Counted from the first letter of the stretch, positions 25,265 to 37,000 are shown. The stretch is DNA of 64,000 bases from Misgurnus anguillicaudatus (GCF_027580225.2 NC_073340.2:34356501-34420500); one strand, 5' to 3'. A program made the numbers and translations. Notes: generated by a model from the sequence alone, not told the origin.

Positions 25265-26160
25265 TATATAATTTACATTCAGATGTAACAGTTACACTAC
25301 CAATGTCTGTGAAAATGTCTGTAGGCCTACACGTTATTTTTCTAGAACAGTAATGACTAATTAGGCTTTAAACAAACTAGACAGCAAGAAACGTATGCAA
25401 AATATATTAAATATTTTAAACTTACTTCTAAAACCCCGCTGTGCTGTTATCATCTTCTCACTTCTGTCAGATTTTCCCGGTCATTTTTGATCTTCTGCGC
25501 TTTTGGCCTGAGTGGCGGTTGGCAACTGAAGGGTCATTAGCGCCTCCTACTGGACTGGGTGTAGCGCATTCAATAGGCAGTGGATGAAATTTTTATTATA
25601 TGCTATGTTCTTTTGACTATTTATTATTAATTAAGCAATACATTTAACACGATTTAATAATAATAATAATAATAATAATATGTAAATTCGCTAAACAAAC
25701 ACTATACTAAAAGATATAAAAGCAACATTAGGTTATTTATTTATTTATTAACTTTACAAATCCCTGCACAAATAAAATAAAAAACTAAACTAAATTAAAA
25801 TAATAAAATAAAAATTAATAATGTAATTGATTTGTGATTATTAATAATAATCAGTATCAACTTATCACTGTTTGTTAATATACACAGACTTAGTTGGCAG
25901 TTTTCTGATGATGGTAAACTAGATAAAATAGCCGTTGATTCCCCATAATGATCATACATTTCAAATCTTCTTGAACACTCACTTACATATTTAAAGATTA
26001 TCTGACCAGATATTTTTTACTTGCTGTATAAAAGCAAAAACTTGTCTGATGGTGTTCCGGGGGGGGGGGGGGGGGGGTCTTTAGGTCACAAAACTAACAG
26101 GACTTCATAATATAGTATTTTTAATACAATAATGCAGTGTTTTCTTTGTCATTTTTGACA
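25265..26160. other. Intergenic DNA with an AAT tract and a G run
   Basis: No gene supported. Contains (AAT)n at 25655-25681 and an uninterrupted 19-G run at 26059-26077. Confidence 0.5.
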
Positions 26161-26164
26161 AATA

Positions 26165-26730
26165 CATCCACAAAGTACCATAACCATATGCCACAGCTTT
26201 AAAAATGCATCAGTATCACATGCATGTATGTTTACATACATTTATTAAATATGTGGAAAACAAATATGTATGTCACATATTTATAATTAATGTTGTCCAT
26301 ATATGCGAGAAACCAATACTATACTGTAATATATGCAGATATATGGTATCATATATTGATGACCCCAAATATTTTTTTCACATGTTTGGACATATAAATG
26401 TTCATATATGTTGCAGGCATATATTGTGTTCTCAGATAAGTCAAATATATGTATAGATATGTGGAAAACAAATATGTATGTCACATATTTATAATTAATG
26501 TTGTCCATATATGTGAGAAACCAATACTATACTGTAATATATGCAGATATATGGTATCATATATTGATGAAACCAAATATTTTTTTCACATGTTTGGACA
26601 TATAAATGTACATATATGTTGCAGGCATATATTGTGTTCTCAGATAAGTCAAATATATGTATAGATATATGTCATACTATGTAAAATATAAGTACATATA
26701 TGGCCATATATTACATTTTTGTATGGGAAT
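26165..26730. repeat. Palindrome-rich repeat with a 208-bp tandem duplication
   Basis: Two units, 26251-26458 and 26459-26666, nearly identical. Each is dense in CATATATG-type palindromes. The right end, ATATTACATTTTTGTATGGG, inverts the start of the repeat at 20135. Confidence 0.7.
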
Positions 26731-26802
26731 AGGGGGTGTTTTCAGCATAAAAATGCAACAAAGTTATATAAGCAAATGAAAAACTGAAGTGAAATAAAGC
26801 AT

Positions 26803-27120
26803 TGGCCGTTTCTCAATGTCAAGGAAGGATCCTAGGAAGCCAAGATTTTGAGGATGCTACGTCATCGACATCCGTAGAAAGACTGTTCCAATGTCAAGGA
26901 TTGTCCGAATTTCAGCCAAGGACTGAGTCCTTCGTTCGAGAAATATCCCATATACAGGAAAGGATGCATATGTGTATCCTTTGCGCTCTTCCTGCGCTGA
27001 AATCACCCACAATCCTATGCACGCAGCGCCGAAAGCACACCTTTCATTGACGCAATGACGTGCACTTGCTAGCCTGTTCCACACATTCAAAGAAATCAAA
27101 CCATAGATGTCCATAAATTA
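26803..27120. repeat. Transposon-like fragment
   Basis: Begins GCCGTTTCTCAATGTCAAGG, a typical fish DNA-element end, and ends in sequence shared with 19590-19632. The opposite terminus is not found. Confidence 0.35.
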
Positions 27121-27190
27121 AGTTATGTGTAATAATGTAAAATAAAACAGGGAAAGTATTCAACACGCTTACTGAAATGTATTTAATACT

Positions 27191-27553
27191 CCATTGTAAA
27201 AAAATTAACTGTAATTATGCAGCTGTTTGCCAGTAACTTACTGTAGATTTAAATGTATGTTAAAAAAGTCTTTGTCTTTACAGAATAAAACTATAAAATA
27301 TCAGCCACATGCAGAACCAGAAATATTTATCAATCTTTTTCTGTTTTTCCTTTAGATTTTGGTTTCCAGAATGCTTTGCATGAGGCTGTTGTTTTATTCT
27401 ATATAAAGATAAGATAAAGACTTGTTAATGTTTAATGTTCATTTAACTTTGAACAAACTGTTGCCAGTAAATAACATACATTGAAATCTACAGTAAGTTA
27501 CTGACAAACAACTGCCAGTAATACTGTAATTTCCACATAATTTTTTTACAGTG
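27191..27553. mobile_element. TIR element with TTGTAAAAAAATTA ends
   Basis: Left CCATTGTAAAAAAATTAACT and right (inverse) CACTGTAAAAAAATTATGTG; CAGTAACTTACTGTAGAT also pairs with its inverse near the right end. A partial relative lies at 42655-42840. Confidence 0.6.
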
Positions 27554-28030
27554 TATGTACAAAAGCCTTTGTTGGTAATAAAAGCTTTAAGACACCCCCT
27601 GGAGAAACTTGCATGCTGTTGGAGCCAAAATGTAGTTTTTATTGCACCACTTGAGGGTGCTATGGTTTAGGAAACACCTGTTAATATAAATTAAAATGGT
27701 TTGGGTAGTGTGTGCATGGGTGGCAGGATCTATCGTTATTACCATAGCCGTAAACATAGCTATAGCCATAGCCATTATATTATCATGCAGTTTAACTTTG
27801 TAAACCTTCGAATTCTTCATTAAATGAACATCGTTATGCAAAGGATATTGGAGTAAGTGCGGACATTGTTTATTCCAATTCAAACTATAAGTAAAGAAAC
27901 ACCTTACCAGCCAGTACATGTGCATTGCTCAGGTGTGATTTTGACCCTTTCATTCTTCCACATAAACAAATCTTGACGTTTCTGTGAGTCTCTTCTACAA
28001 ACAATATTAGGAAAATTAGACCTTTCCTAA
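27554..28030. other. Intergenic DNA, nothing recognised
   Basis: No gene or repeat boundary supported. Confidence 0.4.
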
Positions 28031-28039
28031 ATTAACATG

Positions 28040-28530
28040 CCACGCAGGTCTTAGTCCAAGCTCTTGTACTGTCCAGACTGGACTACTGCAATGCCTACTG
28101 GCTGGACTTCCAGCCAGAACAACCAAACCCCTGGAGATGATTCAGAATGCAGCAGCAAGAGTGGTCTTCAATGAGTCAAAGAGGGAGTATGTCACTCCTC
28201 TTTTTGTCAAGTTACACTGGCTCCCTATAGCAGCTCGCATCAAATTTAAAGCTCTGCTCCTGGCCTTTAAAACCACCACTGGGTCAGCACACCCTTACCT
28301 TCACCTGCTTATACAGCCTAACGTACCCTCTCGATTCCTGCGCTCTGTCACCGAGCAACGGATTGTGGTCCCATCTCAAAGAGAAAAAAAAGAATTATCA
28401 CATACCTTCTCAGGAGCTGTTCCACAACTGTGGATTGATCTGCCGGTCGCGACATGATCTGCTGACTCTGTAGCTGTCTTTAAGAATCAGCTAAAAACCC
28501 ATCTCTTCTGCCATTACCTCACTTCCTAAT
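28040..28530 (+). pseudogene. L2/CR1-type retrotransposon, RT C-terminus
   Basis: Encodes the end of a non-LTR reverse transcriptase: LDYCNA near 28080, then MIQNAAARVVFNESKREYVT, LHWLPIAARIKFKALLLAFK, ending near VFKNQLKTHLFCHYLTS after one in-frame stop at about 28456. The matching 3' tail is displaced to 29495-29712 by nested elements. Confidence 0.75.
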
Positions 28531-29493
28531 TAGGGATGGGTGATAATTTGCATGTGATTGTCATTGCAAATCTTGTTGTAGATCACTGACAATTGGGGCA
28601 ATTTTGTATTATGGCAGATATATGCGATATGGCCCAGCTTGAGGCTATGTTTACACGTACATGGTTATTTAAAAAAAAAACTTTGTTTGCACCCCTCGTT
28701 TACGTAGATTTCGCCTCTGAAACAGTTTCTTTCTAAAAATTCCGGCCAAAGTGGATATTTTGAAAACCTTCATTTGCACGCTTGCATGTAAACTGAGACA
28801 AACGGATGTTTAGGCAGCCAACGTCACGATATGCGCCAGAGCTCGCACCTACGTCAAAAGTGTGACCTATGTTTACATGTGACTGCTACTCTGAACGCTT
28901 CCATGATCACTTTTATGTTTGTGCAAACTCATTTCGAGTGTTTGTATTTGCAAGTACAGCTGCTGCATTATGTCGAGGAGCAGAGATGAGTGCTCGGAGG
29001 TCAGCAATTTTACACGTGTTTGACTTCATCCGGCGCTGCAAGAACCGACAAGCGGATGATGTCAACATACCGTGAGAGCGAGTTGAGAAACCCACATACA
29101 GGTCTAATTTCGAATCGATACTTTGACGTCATCAGACACCTACTGCAACAACTCCGCCCTCCAACACGAAGAACCAGTCCGCGTCTCCACCAGCGCCGCC
29201 GGTGATTGGCTTACGTTGGCTCTTGACGGCAGATATGCAAGGGTATGTGTAAATGAACACTTTTCTGAAAACTGACATGTGTGCACGATATTATTTTTGA
29301 AACCGGAGAGGTTGAAATGGCGTTTATGAAAATAGCCGCCCACGTGTAAACGTAGCCTGAAAGTGAATTACGGCTTTGTGTGGTAAATGCTGCTCCATCT
29401 AAATAGCAGGTGATGGCGATTTACTACTAATCAAGGAACCCGCTTTACTGACGAGATGCGCATGTAATGGCATGCAAATTATCGGCCATCCCT
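28531..29493. mobile_element. Outer TIR element inside the L2 tail
   Basis: TAGGGATGGGTGATAATTTG at the left and its imperfect inverse at the right. Sequence on both sides is L2 tail, which shows the insertion point. The target duplication is only approximate (CTTCCTAAT / CTTCCATCT). Confidence 0.6.
28643..29357. mobile_element. Inner nested TIR element
   Basis: 715 bp with ends GGCTATGTTTACACGT and (inverse) GGCTACGTTTACACGT, and TGA triplets at 28640-28642 and 29358-29360. It resembles the Harbinger-like element at 1773-2477 in its GTTTACAC core. No transposase. Confidence 0.6.
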
Positions 29494-29494
29494 C

Positions 29495-29712
29495 TTCCAT
29501 CTTTCTCTTTCTCTTTATTTCTTGATCTCTATTTATACATTCTTACAAAAAAACTAACCAACCCTTGGCTATGTATACTGTGTTAGACTTGATGAGACTA
29601 TTTCCAGTGCACTAATGTATTGCTGGTTTTGTGTTGCTATTATTGCTTCTATTGTTTACTTCATTTGTAAGTCCCTTGGACAAAAGCGTCTGCTAAATGT
29701 AAATGTAAAATG
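29495..29712 (+). mobile_element. L2-type 3' tail
   Basis: Ends with TTGGACAAAAGCGTCTGCTA and AATGTAAATG repeats, a tail typical of fish L2-type elements. It continues the fragment at 28040-28530. Confidence 0.65.
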
Positions 29713-29759
29713 ACTAGACCACACTAGCCACTATAATCGAATGTATACCGGGAGCCAGA

Positions 29760-30190
29760 GCATCTGAGATTAGATCCAAATTTAAAGTGCTGTCTAAAGT
29801 TTAGCGTACCGTATACCGTAGCCCTTAAGAATGTAGCTAGAAAAATGGAACGAGATTGGAGAAGCACAAAGTTAGAGGTATGACGTACTGCATGGAAAGA
29901 GAGTGTTCAACACTATAGATAGGTATATCTGGTGGTTTTTATAGCCTATCTCAGCAATCTTATTGAACATCATAATAATCCTCTTTAGCACAGTTGCAAA
30001 ACTAACTAGAAACAAAGAACAAACAGAAACCGATACTAAACTCCAACACAGTAGTAACGACTTCATGAACTTCTTTACTAACAAAATTGTGGTTATTAGG
30101 GAAAATATCGAAGCTTTGCAAGCAGACACCATTTTACCCAATATATATAAAATGTTACTACCCACCTCTGCCTTTACATGATGAACTCCG
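29760..30190 (+). pseudogene. Non-LTR retrotransposon fragment (between EN and RT)
   Basis: Reading MNFFTNKIVVIRENIEALQ with FSTVAKLTRNKEQ upstream, the linker region before the RT of L2/CR1-like elements. Frameshifted and short. It lies downstream of an L2 3' tail, so it belongs to a different copy. Confidence 0.55.
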
Positions 30191-30249
30191 TTAATCTTTA
30201 AGGCACATAACACTGCAGGAACTGGTCACTCCGGCATCCAAAAAACCTC

Positions 30250-30930
30250 TCACTGCTGAAACATCACTTCTGGTGGCCCAAAATGGCATAGGATATCAGA
30301 AGATTTGTGAGCGGGTGCAGGGATTGCATCATTTTCAAATCTCCTTGGCATCTTCCTACAGGAAAACTTTGTCCTTAATCGATTTCTTGTCGTCCTGGTC
30401 ACATCAAGGAGTGGACTTTGCAACAGACCTCCCAGCATCTCAAGGTAACACCTTTTTTGTGTTGGTAGATGGCTTTTTAAAATGATAAGACTCATATCCC
30501 TTAAGGCTCTGCCTTTTGCAATGGAAAGTGCAGCGTTACTGTTTCAACATGCATTTTGCTATTATGGAATACCTGAAGATATCTGGAAAGCGTTTTTTTT
30601 TTTTATTCCTAGATGTGACCGTCAGTCTCTCCTCCGGATACCACCTGCAGACAAACGACTAGACTGAGTGGAAGATTCAGGAAGTTTACTTTTTTCCAAC
30701 CTTCTGCCATAGCCACCAGAACTCCTGGAGACAGTTTCTACCGTACTCGGCTACCAGCCACCGATATTCCCCTCGACAGAAGAACCAACAGAAGTCCCAT
30801 CAGCGCAGCACTGGTTTTAGGAGAGTTAGAGAGTCTGGGACTCAGCTCACCACCACCTGCAGGGGGCTGTCAGATGCCAGCAACGCCACGCTGCCCACAC
30901 CAAGATGTCTACTTTTTCGTGTCAGTGACA
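30250..30930 (+). pseudogene. Ty3/gypsy integrase fragment
   Basis: Motifs include [30 protein letters not shown] and [10 protein letters not shown] from the integrase core, then a frameshifted C-terminal part with GYQPPIFPSTEEPTEVPS. Several stops and a T-run at about 30595. It may be from the same family whose integrase is missing from the copy at 7112-8960. Confidence 0.7.
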
Positions 30931-31596
30931 AACATCAATTTAACTGTGCTGCTCAGTAGGGATCTACAGTGTAAAAAAAAGCAGCATGCATTTAAAACAA
31001 CAACTTTGTTTTGCAAGTAAATTCAACATTCTATTTTAAGTTGACTTATAAAAAACAAGTTGAAATTGTAAAAGTTGCAAGTTGAAAACTTAAAAATAGT
31101 ATATTGTTAAAGTGTATTTTTTACAGTGTAGAAAAGTTTCAGTAAGATTTTGTTGATAAAAATGTTGTTAAAAAAAACATGCTGATAAGTTAAACTTCCT
31201 TCTTTGAGATATTCAAAGTAAAAAAAAAAACTTTAAAAAATACTCACTTTCTTTTTAATACAATAAGTAAAAATAATACTCACTTTCTTTTTAATGCAAT
31301 AACTACCATTTCTGTCCTTTAGTGTGACAATGTCCTATGATGTGACACACATGAACCACAGATTTGTTGAAAATTGCAGTGGGGAATAATAATCATTAAT
31401 CATTTTTAAATGGTATAATCATTATCAGTTTGAAAGGATGAAAATAAAGTATTGTGTCTTTGAAAATGTCCAACAAGTAATGTGGAAAAATAATGTTATT
31501 CATAATTTTACATTAAATAAATAAATAACACAAAATAAAAATATGTGTCTAATAATTAAGATAAATATCTCCCATGCTATTTATTATTAAGGGGTT

Positions 31597-31665
31597 TATA
31601 ATAATAATAATAATTATTATTATTATTATTATTGTTGTTGTTGTTGTTGTTGTTGTTATTATTAT
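31597..31665. repeat. Compound AAT/ATT/TTG microsatellite
   Basis: Triplet runs changing from AAT to ATT to TTG. Confidence 0.9.
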
Positions 31666-31785
31666 CACACAGGCCAGATTTACTGTACAGTTCAGAAAAA
31701 ATGTCCACAAAAAACCGTGAAAGAGCTGACAATTTATTAACCATTTATATTTTCAAAAACATCAGACTTTACACTAAGCTACAAA

Positions 31786-31959
31786 CACTGTAAAAGTAAA
31801 AAGTTGGATCAACTTAAAAAAATTACGTCAGTTGATAACATCTAAAAAAAACTGTTTGTTTTCAACTTATGTTTATTTGAAAAATACATTATGTGAAAAT
31901 TGTAAGTTAAGAAAGCTTGACATTTTTTAAGTCAATCCAACTTTTCACTTTTTACAGTG
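31786..31959. mobile_element. CACTGTAAAA foldback element downstream of gene B
   Basis: Orthologous in position to 85-209, with the same flanks, but keeps about 50 bp more in the middle. Confidence 0.6.
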
Positions 31960-32273
31960 TAAATGTAATTTTCTTTAGAAATTTTTAACAAAGAAGGTTT
32001 TAAACAAAATATTTTTACTGTTATTTGTCAACTGTGTTTATAGAAATATTGATCAAAACATTTTACTGTTATGGTTTCACAATTTAAACATTATTGTAAT
32101 GTATCTACTTTATAGTATATGAAACAGAAAGTTGAAGAGTTGAGAGCACAAATCCTCCTCATCTTGTGAAGCAACATCATTTATTTTCTCCTTATTAGAT
32201 TGACAACAGCAAGACTATCTGGTGTCAAGAGACTAAAACTGGTTTTCATTTGATTCTTTATATGAGGGTTATT

Positions 32274-32519
32274 TTACAGAGTCTTCTGGACTTTACGTGC
32301 AGTCACCCGCACATCAGTCTGCATGCCACGGTTAGCCAGCTCATCTTTCAGCTAAAACACAGGTGGATAGGCAGATAACTAGCATTCTTGCATTTGAACC
32401 TCTTTTGCATGAACAGTCCTAGTAAATGTCACTTACTTTCTTCATAACAAACGCAAGGTTTCCATTGTCTCTTAGGTCTAACAATGACGTGACTTTCATT
32501 TGAAGTCCTACCACATTTT
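32274..32519 (-). CDS. Gene B C-terminal module (two exons)
   Basis: Exons 32437-32519 (83 nt) and 32274-32351 (78 nt with TAA), the same sizes and phases as in gene A. No stops or splice defects. Confidence 0.65.
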
Positions 32520-35500
32520 CTAAAGAGAGGTACACACACAACAAATAACAACATATAAAAATAGATTGATAGCATTATGTATAGATGACATTAAATATAT
32601 ATTGTGATAAAAAGAACGTATAAAATATTACACGGGTGCAACTAGGGATGGGCGATATGGTCTAAAATCCATTTTGCGATATACATAATAGACTCGTTTC
32701 AGAACACGTTATAAAAAGTGTTAATTCTAAGTCCATAATGCCAATTTTGCGTGTGAAGCAGCAGTTCACTTATGTGCGATCTGCCGGCATTGGTGGACAC
32801 CCCTGTATATTTTCCTGCTGCTTGTTGGACGGCTTAAATCCGAACCAATTCCAAATAATAGAGGTTGCACCTGTCTTTTTAACGAGCTCCTCTGTTTCGC
32901 CGACGCTTTCAGCCATGTTGATTCAAGATGACGACTATAATGATGCGCTGCAGCTCGCGGCTCTAAATTTCGCGGGTAGATAGCGTCATCAACATGCATT
33001 ATCGCGATAGTGCAATAGAATTAAAATCTCTATCGTATGCCAATTTTGTATCGTTTATATTGCATATCGTTTATATTGCCCATCCCTAGGTGCAACAGGT
33101 GATGACTAGGGCTGTAGGTATTTGCTTTGACAACAATTTAATTTGAGACACAAATGTGGGGTGGTGATTGCGCAGTGGATAAGACACAAGCCTTTGGTGT
33201 GAGAGAATATAACATTGGGCTACACTGTAGTATAGTATTGATACACATCAGCTTTAATAGCATTTTCTAGGGTTGCTGTAAAGATTTGAAATTCTTAATT
33301 GCCCTTAAGAAATGCTGTACATCTATATGACAAGCAATATTCTCGATGTTGATAAATGACGTATCACATGATCACACTTTAGCCTTAAATCATTTGAGGA
33401 ATCATGATGTATTTATACACAATGTATATTGTTTTGTAGGGCAGCAAATATATCGAAATACAGCAATTGTGCATTGTTTACAATATGATGTTAATATTTT
33501 GAAAAGTTGTGTATAGTCAAAGTTTTAGGTTGATGCAGAGAGTAGAGTAATGACTTATTTTCCCAGAAATCATGTAAAAATGTATATTTGTTATATAATT
33601 TGCAGCCTGAAGCACATGCTGCAGACGCACTTAGGGTTGGTGTTCGAATTAAGGGGGGTTTGGCGGGTTCCCAGACCTCCTATAAGCCTTGAGGGACCCT
33701 AATTTATTTAAATTAAAATACAACATGAATTTTAAAATTCTCATGTTGCGCTGGCACAAAGTGATACTGTCCATTATTTTCACACCAGTGGCGAGGCTAC
33801 CCACTCAGATTGACGGCTGGTCCACCCAGTTAGAAGAGACATATTATATGAATATTTTATTGGGAAAGCAGAAGAAATCACGCAAAAATGAAAAAAGATA
33901 ATATATGTTTTTCGTTTCGTACGTTCAGCCTAATTCACAACATGTGCGCACACACATGAGTTTATTCTTATACTTGTTCTTACGTTCTGAAGTGAAGTGT
34001 TTTACATGAACGGCCGCATACACAAGGTTGGTAATTTGCATAAACACGCCCAAACCAGCTCCATATAAGGGTTTTCCGTAGCGCTAGTCCACAGAAAATG
34101 TTAGAGCAGTTTGTCATGAAAGCAAAAGAGCTTGAAAGAAATCCATGATCGTATTTATTATCGGTAAAGTTCGGTTTTGCTTTGCGTTTTTAATTTGGGA
34201 GGTTTTGCTATCGTTGGAAGAAGCCAGTGCAGTACACTGACCGGATTAACATTAAATAAGTTTTAGATGCGTTAAAAATATGACATTTAATTAATATGAC
34301 AGAGACGCGCATCTGTATCTAAAATAAAACATACAGGAGATAAAGTGATTGATGTTTGGACCTTCTCATTACATTTACATGACTTAAAATGGGTATTTCA
34401 ACAAGACAACAACCCCAAACACACAAGCAAGAGGGCAAAATCTTGGTTCCAGACAAAAAGGATTGAGGTTATGGAGTGCCCAGCTCAATCCTCTGATCTC
34501 CACCCCATTGAAAACTTGTGAGGTTACATTTTTCTGATGCAAAACCTAAAAATTGGGTTGAAATACCTGTTTGGTTGACATGATTTGACACAGATGTGCA
34601 GCAGTAATCAACAACAATATTTATGCAACTAAATATTAATAATTCAATAGTTTAAAGTGAAGTTAAATCTTAAGAAATGTCTTCAGTTTTAAGTCTCTAC
34701 AAAGACAAATGTTGACACTGCTATTTTTGAACAGCTTAATATTCATTTTATATGCTTCCCTTTAAAAGAACAATACAGGCTTTTAAATTGTGTTAATGCT
34801 TTGATTTGTAATTGAATGTGTAATGTTTTCAATACATTTGAAATATGGAAATAAACTCTCTCATTTTTAAAATGTTTGCACTTTATTCACTTTTATTAGT
34901 ACACCACTATTATTTTGAACATAACTGTAGGTCATTCTGATTCATGCAATGACTATATTATATACGCATTTTTATCTTTAAGTACAAAATAATAATCTGA
35001 GTATGTAAGCGCTCTCTCTGTGTCATTGGTGTTTACAGTAATCTCTAGATTACCAGAATTGCTTCTCTGGTAAACATGCAAACTATTTATACATAAGTAC
35101 GAAAATACTGGTAAGTTATGTGACATATGGTTGATTTTTCTGTCTGATTTTGGAATTATGTAACATACCATTTGTAGTATTTGCTGGCGCTGCTGTGGAG
35201 TTTGTTGAAAGAATAAATGCATACAAACATAATTTAAGACCCTTTGAAAACTATTGACAAGCTCAATGTGTGCTCCAATTCACAAACTTTGAATTTGACA
35301 GTGTACAAAATGAGTAATCATTATTTCTGGTATGTTTTCCAGAATGTGAAAGATATGACAACTCTTAGATGTGAACTCATAGATTTTTTAAAGGTCTATC
35401 ATTGCCTGTTTTTGTTGTTGTTGGTGGTGGTGGTGGATATGTTGTTGTTGTTGGTGGTTGTGGTGGTGGTGGTGTTGTTGGTGGTTGCGGTGGTGTTGTT

Positions 35501-35876
35501 GTTGGTGGTTGCGGTGGTGGTGTTGTTGGTGGTTGTGGTGGTGGTGTTGTTGGTGGTTGTGGTGGTGGTGTTGTTGGTGGTGATGGTGTTGTTGGTGGTG
35601 GTGGTGGTGGTGGTGTTGTTGGTGGTTGCGGTGGTGGTGTTTTTGGTGGTGGTGTTGTTGTTGGTGGTTGCGGTGGTGGTGTTGTTGGTGGTTGCAGTGG
35701 TAGTATTGTTGTTGGTGCTGGTGATATTGTTGTTGCACTGGCTATAAAAGAAAAACAGATGTGTTAATATTAATAGTCACATTAATACTGTTATTAAAAC
35801 CTACAATGAAGATCTTACTCAGAGACACAACTGATATGAACACCAGAAGATTTCGTGAAAATCCAATGAGTCCCAT
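32274..35876 (-). CDS. Gene B: short secreted Pro/Thr-rich protein, no NIDO domain
   Basis: Exons 35819-35876 (signal), 35406-35741 (336 nt, Pro/Thr/Gln-rich), 35169-35192 (using an internal acceptor), 32437-32519 and 32274-32351. They total 579 nt, about 192 residues, all in frame. The signal starts [19 protein letters not shown]. The C-terminal module reads [43 protein letters not shown], ending KVQKTL. Two splice sites are abnormal: a GC donor after the large exon, and loss of the ancestral acceptor of exon 3. A Ser/Thr exon present in A and C was removed by a deletion at about 33606. Possible polyadenylation signal at 32180-32185. It may be functional or in early decay; transcripts are needed to tell. 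Confidence 0.6.
32643..33088. mobile_element. hAT element, 446 bp, in a gene B intron
   Basis: Ends TAGGGATGGGC and inverse; exact GGTGCAAC duplications at 32635-32642 and 33089-33096. Has ATATCG-rich subterminal sequence. The ORF inside is not a transposase. Confidence 0.85.
33160..34380. other. Gene B intron DNA with repeat fragments
   Basis: Contains a SINE-like piece (GTGGTGATTGCGCAGTGGAT, about 33165), a segment shared with introns of A and C (33400-33606), and after 33606 sequence homologous to 47416 onward. No exon seen. Confidence 0.5.
34387..34928 (+). pseudogene. Tc1-like transposase fragment and 3' end
   Basis: Reads [18 protein letters not shown], then [17 protein letters not shown], the second and third catalytic regions of a Tc1 transposase, then a stop. 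The right end (CTATTATTTTGAACATAACTG) looks like a Tc1 terminus. The 5' half is missing. Confidence 0.7.
35406..35741 (-). CDS. Gene B Pro/Thr/Gln-rich repeat exon
   Basis: 336 nt, phase 1-1, in frame. It opens [15 protein letters not shown], then repeats of the type PPTTPPPQ about ten times. Same slot as the TTTTSLP exon of gene C. The 3' junction is AACAG-GCAATG, a GC donor where gene C has GT. ORFs on the plus strand here (poly-Val, poly-Gly) are shadows. Confidence 0.65.
35819..35876 (-). CDS. Gene B signal-peptide exon
   Basis: 58 nt, ATG to GTAAGA donor, aligned without gaps to the signal exons of A and C. Confidence 0.7.
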
Positions 35877-36337
35877 GATTGCAATGCGACCAGAATGTTC
35901 TGTAATCAAAAAAAGCTTTATTGTTATGACTAATAATATTATATGTGAATTCAATCTTAATACAGATCTCTTAATAAAAGCCTTATTATTAAACATACAG
36001 CTCTGATTTTTAAACCTGATTGAATGAAAACCTGCACTGAATTTCATATTAACAAGTTTTCTTGGCAACTGCAAACAGTCTAATGTTACACATCGAGTTA
36101 TAGTCCTATATTACTGTAATTGTATAACAAATGCCAAATGTTTTGAGCATTGGTTTCTATCATAATGCTTCTGCTCCTCTTGTATAAAAGCAGCTAAAAT
36201 TACTCATCGTTTAATAAAACATGAAAGTACCGTAAATCAAATCAAATCAAATATAATACAAACGTACTTAAGAGACTAGGGATACATAACAATTAATTGT
36301 GATGAATCTGTAACAGAATAAACGTTTTTGTTTACAT

Positions 36338-36341
<4 letters not shown>

Positions 36342-36433
<92 letters not shown>
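36342..36433. repeat. (GT)n microsatellite, about 90 bp
   Basis: Pure GT run upstream of the gene B signal exon, in the first intron. The poly-His/Thr ORFs across it are artefacts. Confidence 0.95.
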
Positions 36434-36435
<2 letters not shown>

Positions 36436-36530
36436 GTGTATAACAACTTTGTATAGATAAATGCACACACATACATGTATATATTTAAGAACATGTGTAC
36501 ATGTGTAAATTTCTGTATAATTTATATTAC

Positions 36531-36727
36531 ACTGAAAAAAATTATTCATTCAATTTACTAATTTTTTTAAGGTAAGTGGTTGCAATCAATTTATTTAAGC
36601 TACATTTAAACAAAAGTTTTTGTTTTGTTTAGATTTTCTATTTTTTTAATGTAGCTTAAATAAATTGATTGCGACCACTTACCTTGAAGAAAATAGTAAA
36701 TTGAATGAATAATTTTTTTTTAGTGTA
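36531..36727. mobile_element. Foldback element, copy 1
   Basis: ACACTGAAAAAAATTATTCA at the left pairs with TGAATAATTTTTTTTTAGTG at the right; AAGGTAAGTGGTTGCAATCA pairs with its inverse. Other copies at 41983-42156 and 45250-45390. Confidence 0.7.
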
Positions 36728-36922
36728 TATATGAATATAAATACTTAATGCATAAATCTATATTTTATCATAAAATTATACATGCATGTGTGAATATTTA
36801 TATATACATAATTATTATACACAGTTCACACACATATATAATGTAACCAAAAACAGTTATTCTGCTACAGATTAATGCAATTAATCGTTATGCATCCCTA
36901 CAAGATTATATATATGACTTAC

Positions 36923-37000
36923 CTCAAAAAGGTTTATTCAACGTCCTCTTACACCTGCTGTGGGTTAAACTGCTGAGCAGGAAGTCTTCTGCTTTTAAAT
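36923..37000 (-). promoter_or_regulatory. Gene B core promoter and non-coding exon 1
   Basis: Same block as for gene A: TTTAAAAG at about 36992-36999, then a short exon ending at GTAAGT (exon edge 36923). Only a few substitutions from gene A. Confidence 0.55.

Noticed and set aside
26205..26664. Two similar ORFs that look like a protein repeat
   Set aside because: The similarity comes from a 208-bp DNA tandem duplication rich in ATATG; no coding constraint.
35244..35767. Long plus-strand ORFs of poly-Val/Leu and poly-Gly, and a minus-frame poly-His/Gln ORF
   Set aside because: Shadows of the gene B Pro/Thr repeat exon; no splice or start context, composition purely from the microsatellite.
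36276..36549. Poly His/Thr ORFs
   Set aside because: Translate a (GT)n microsatellite.
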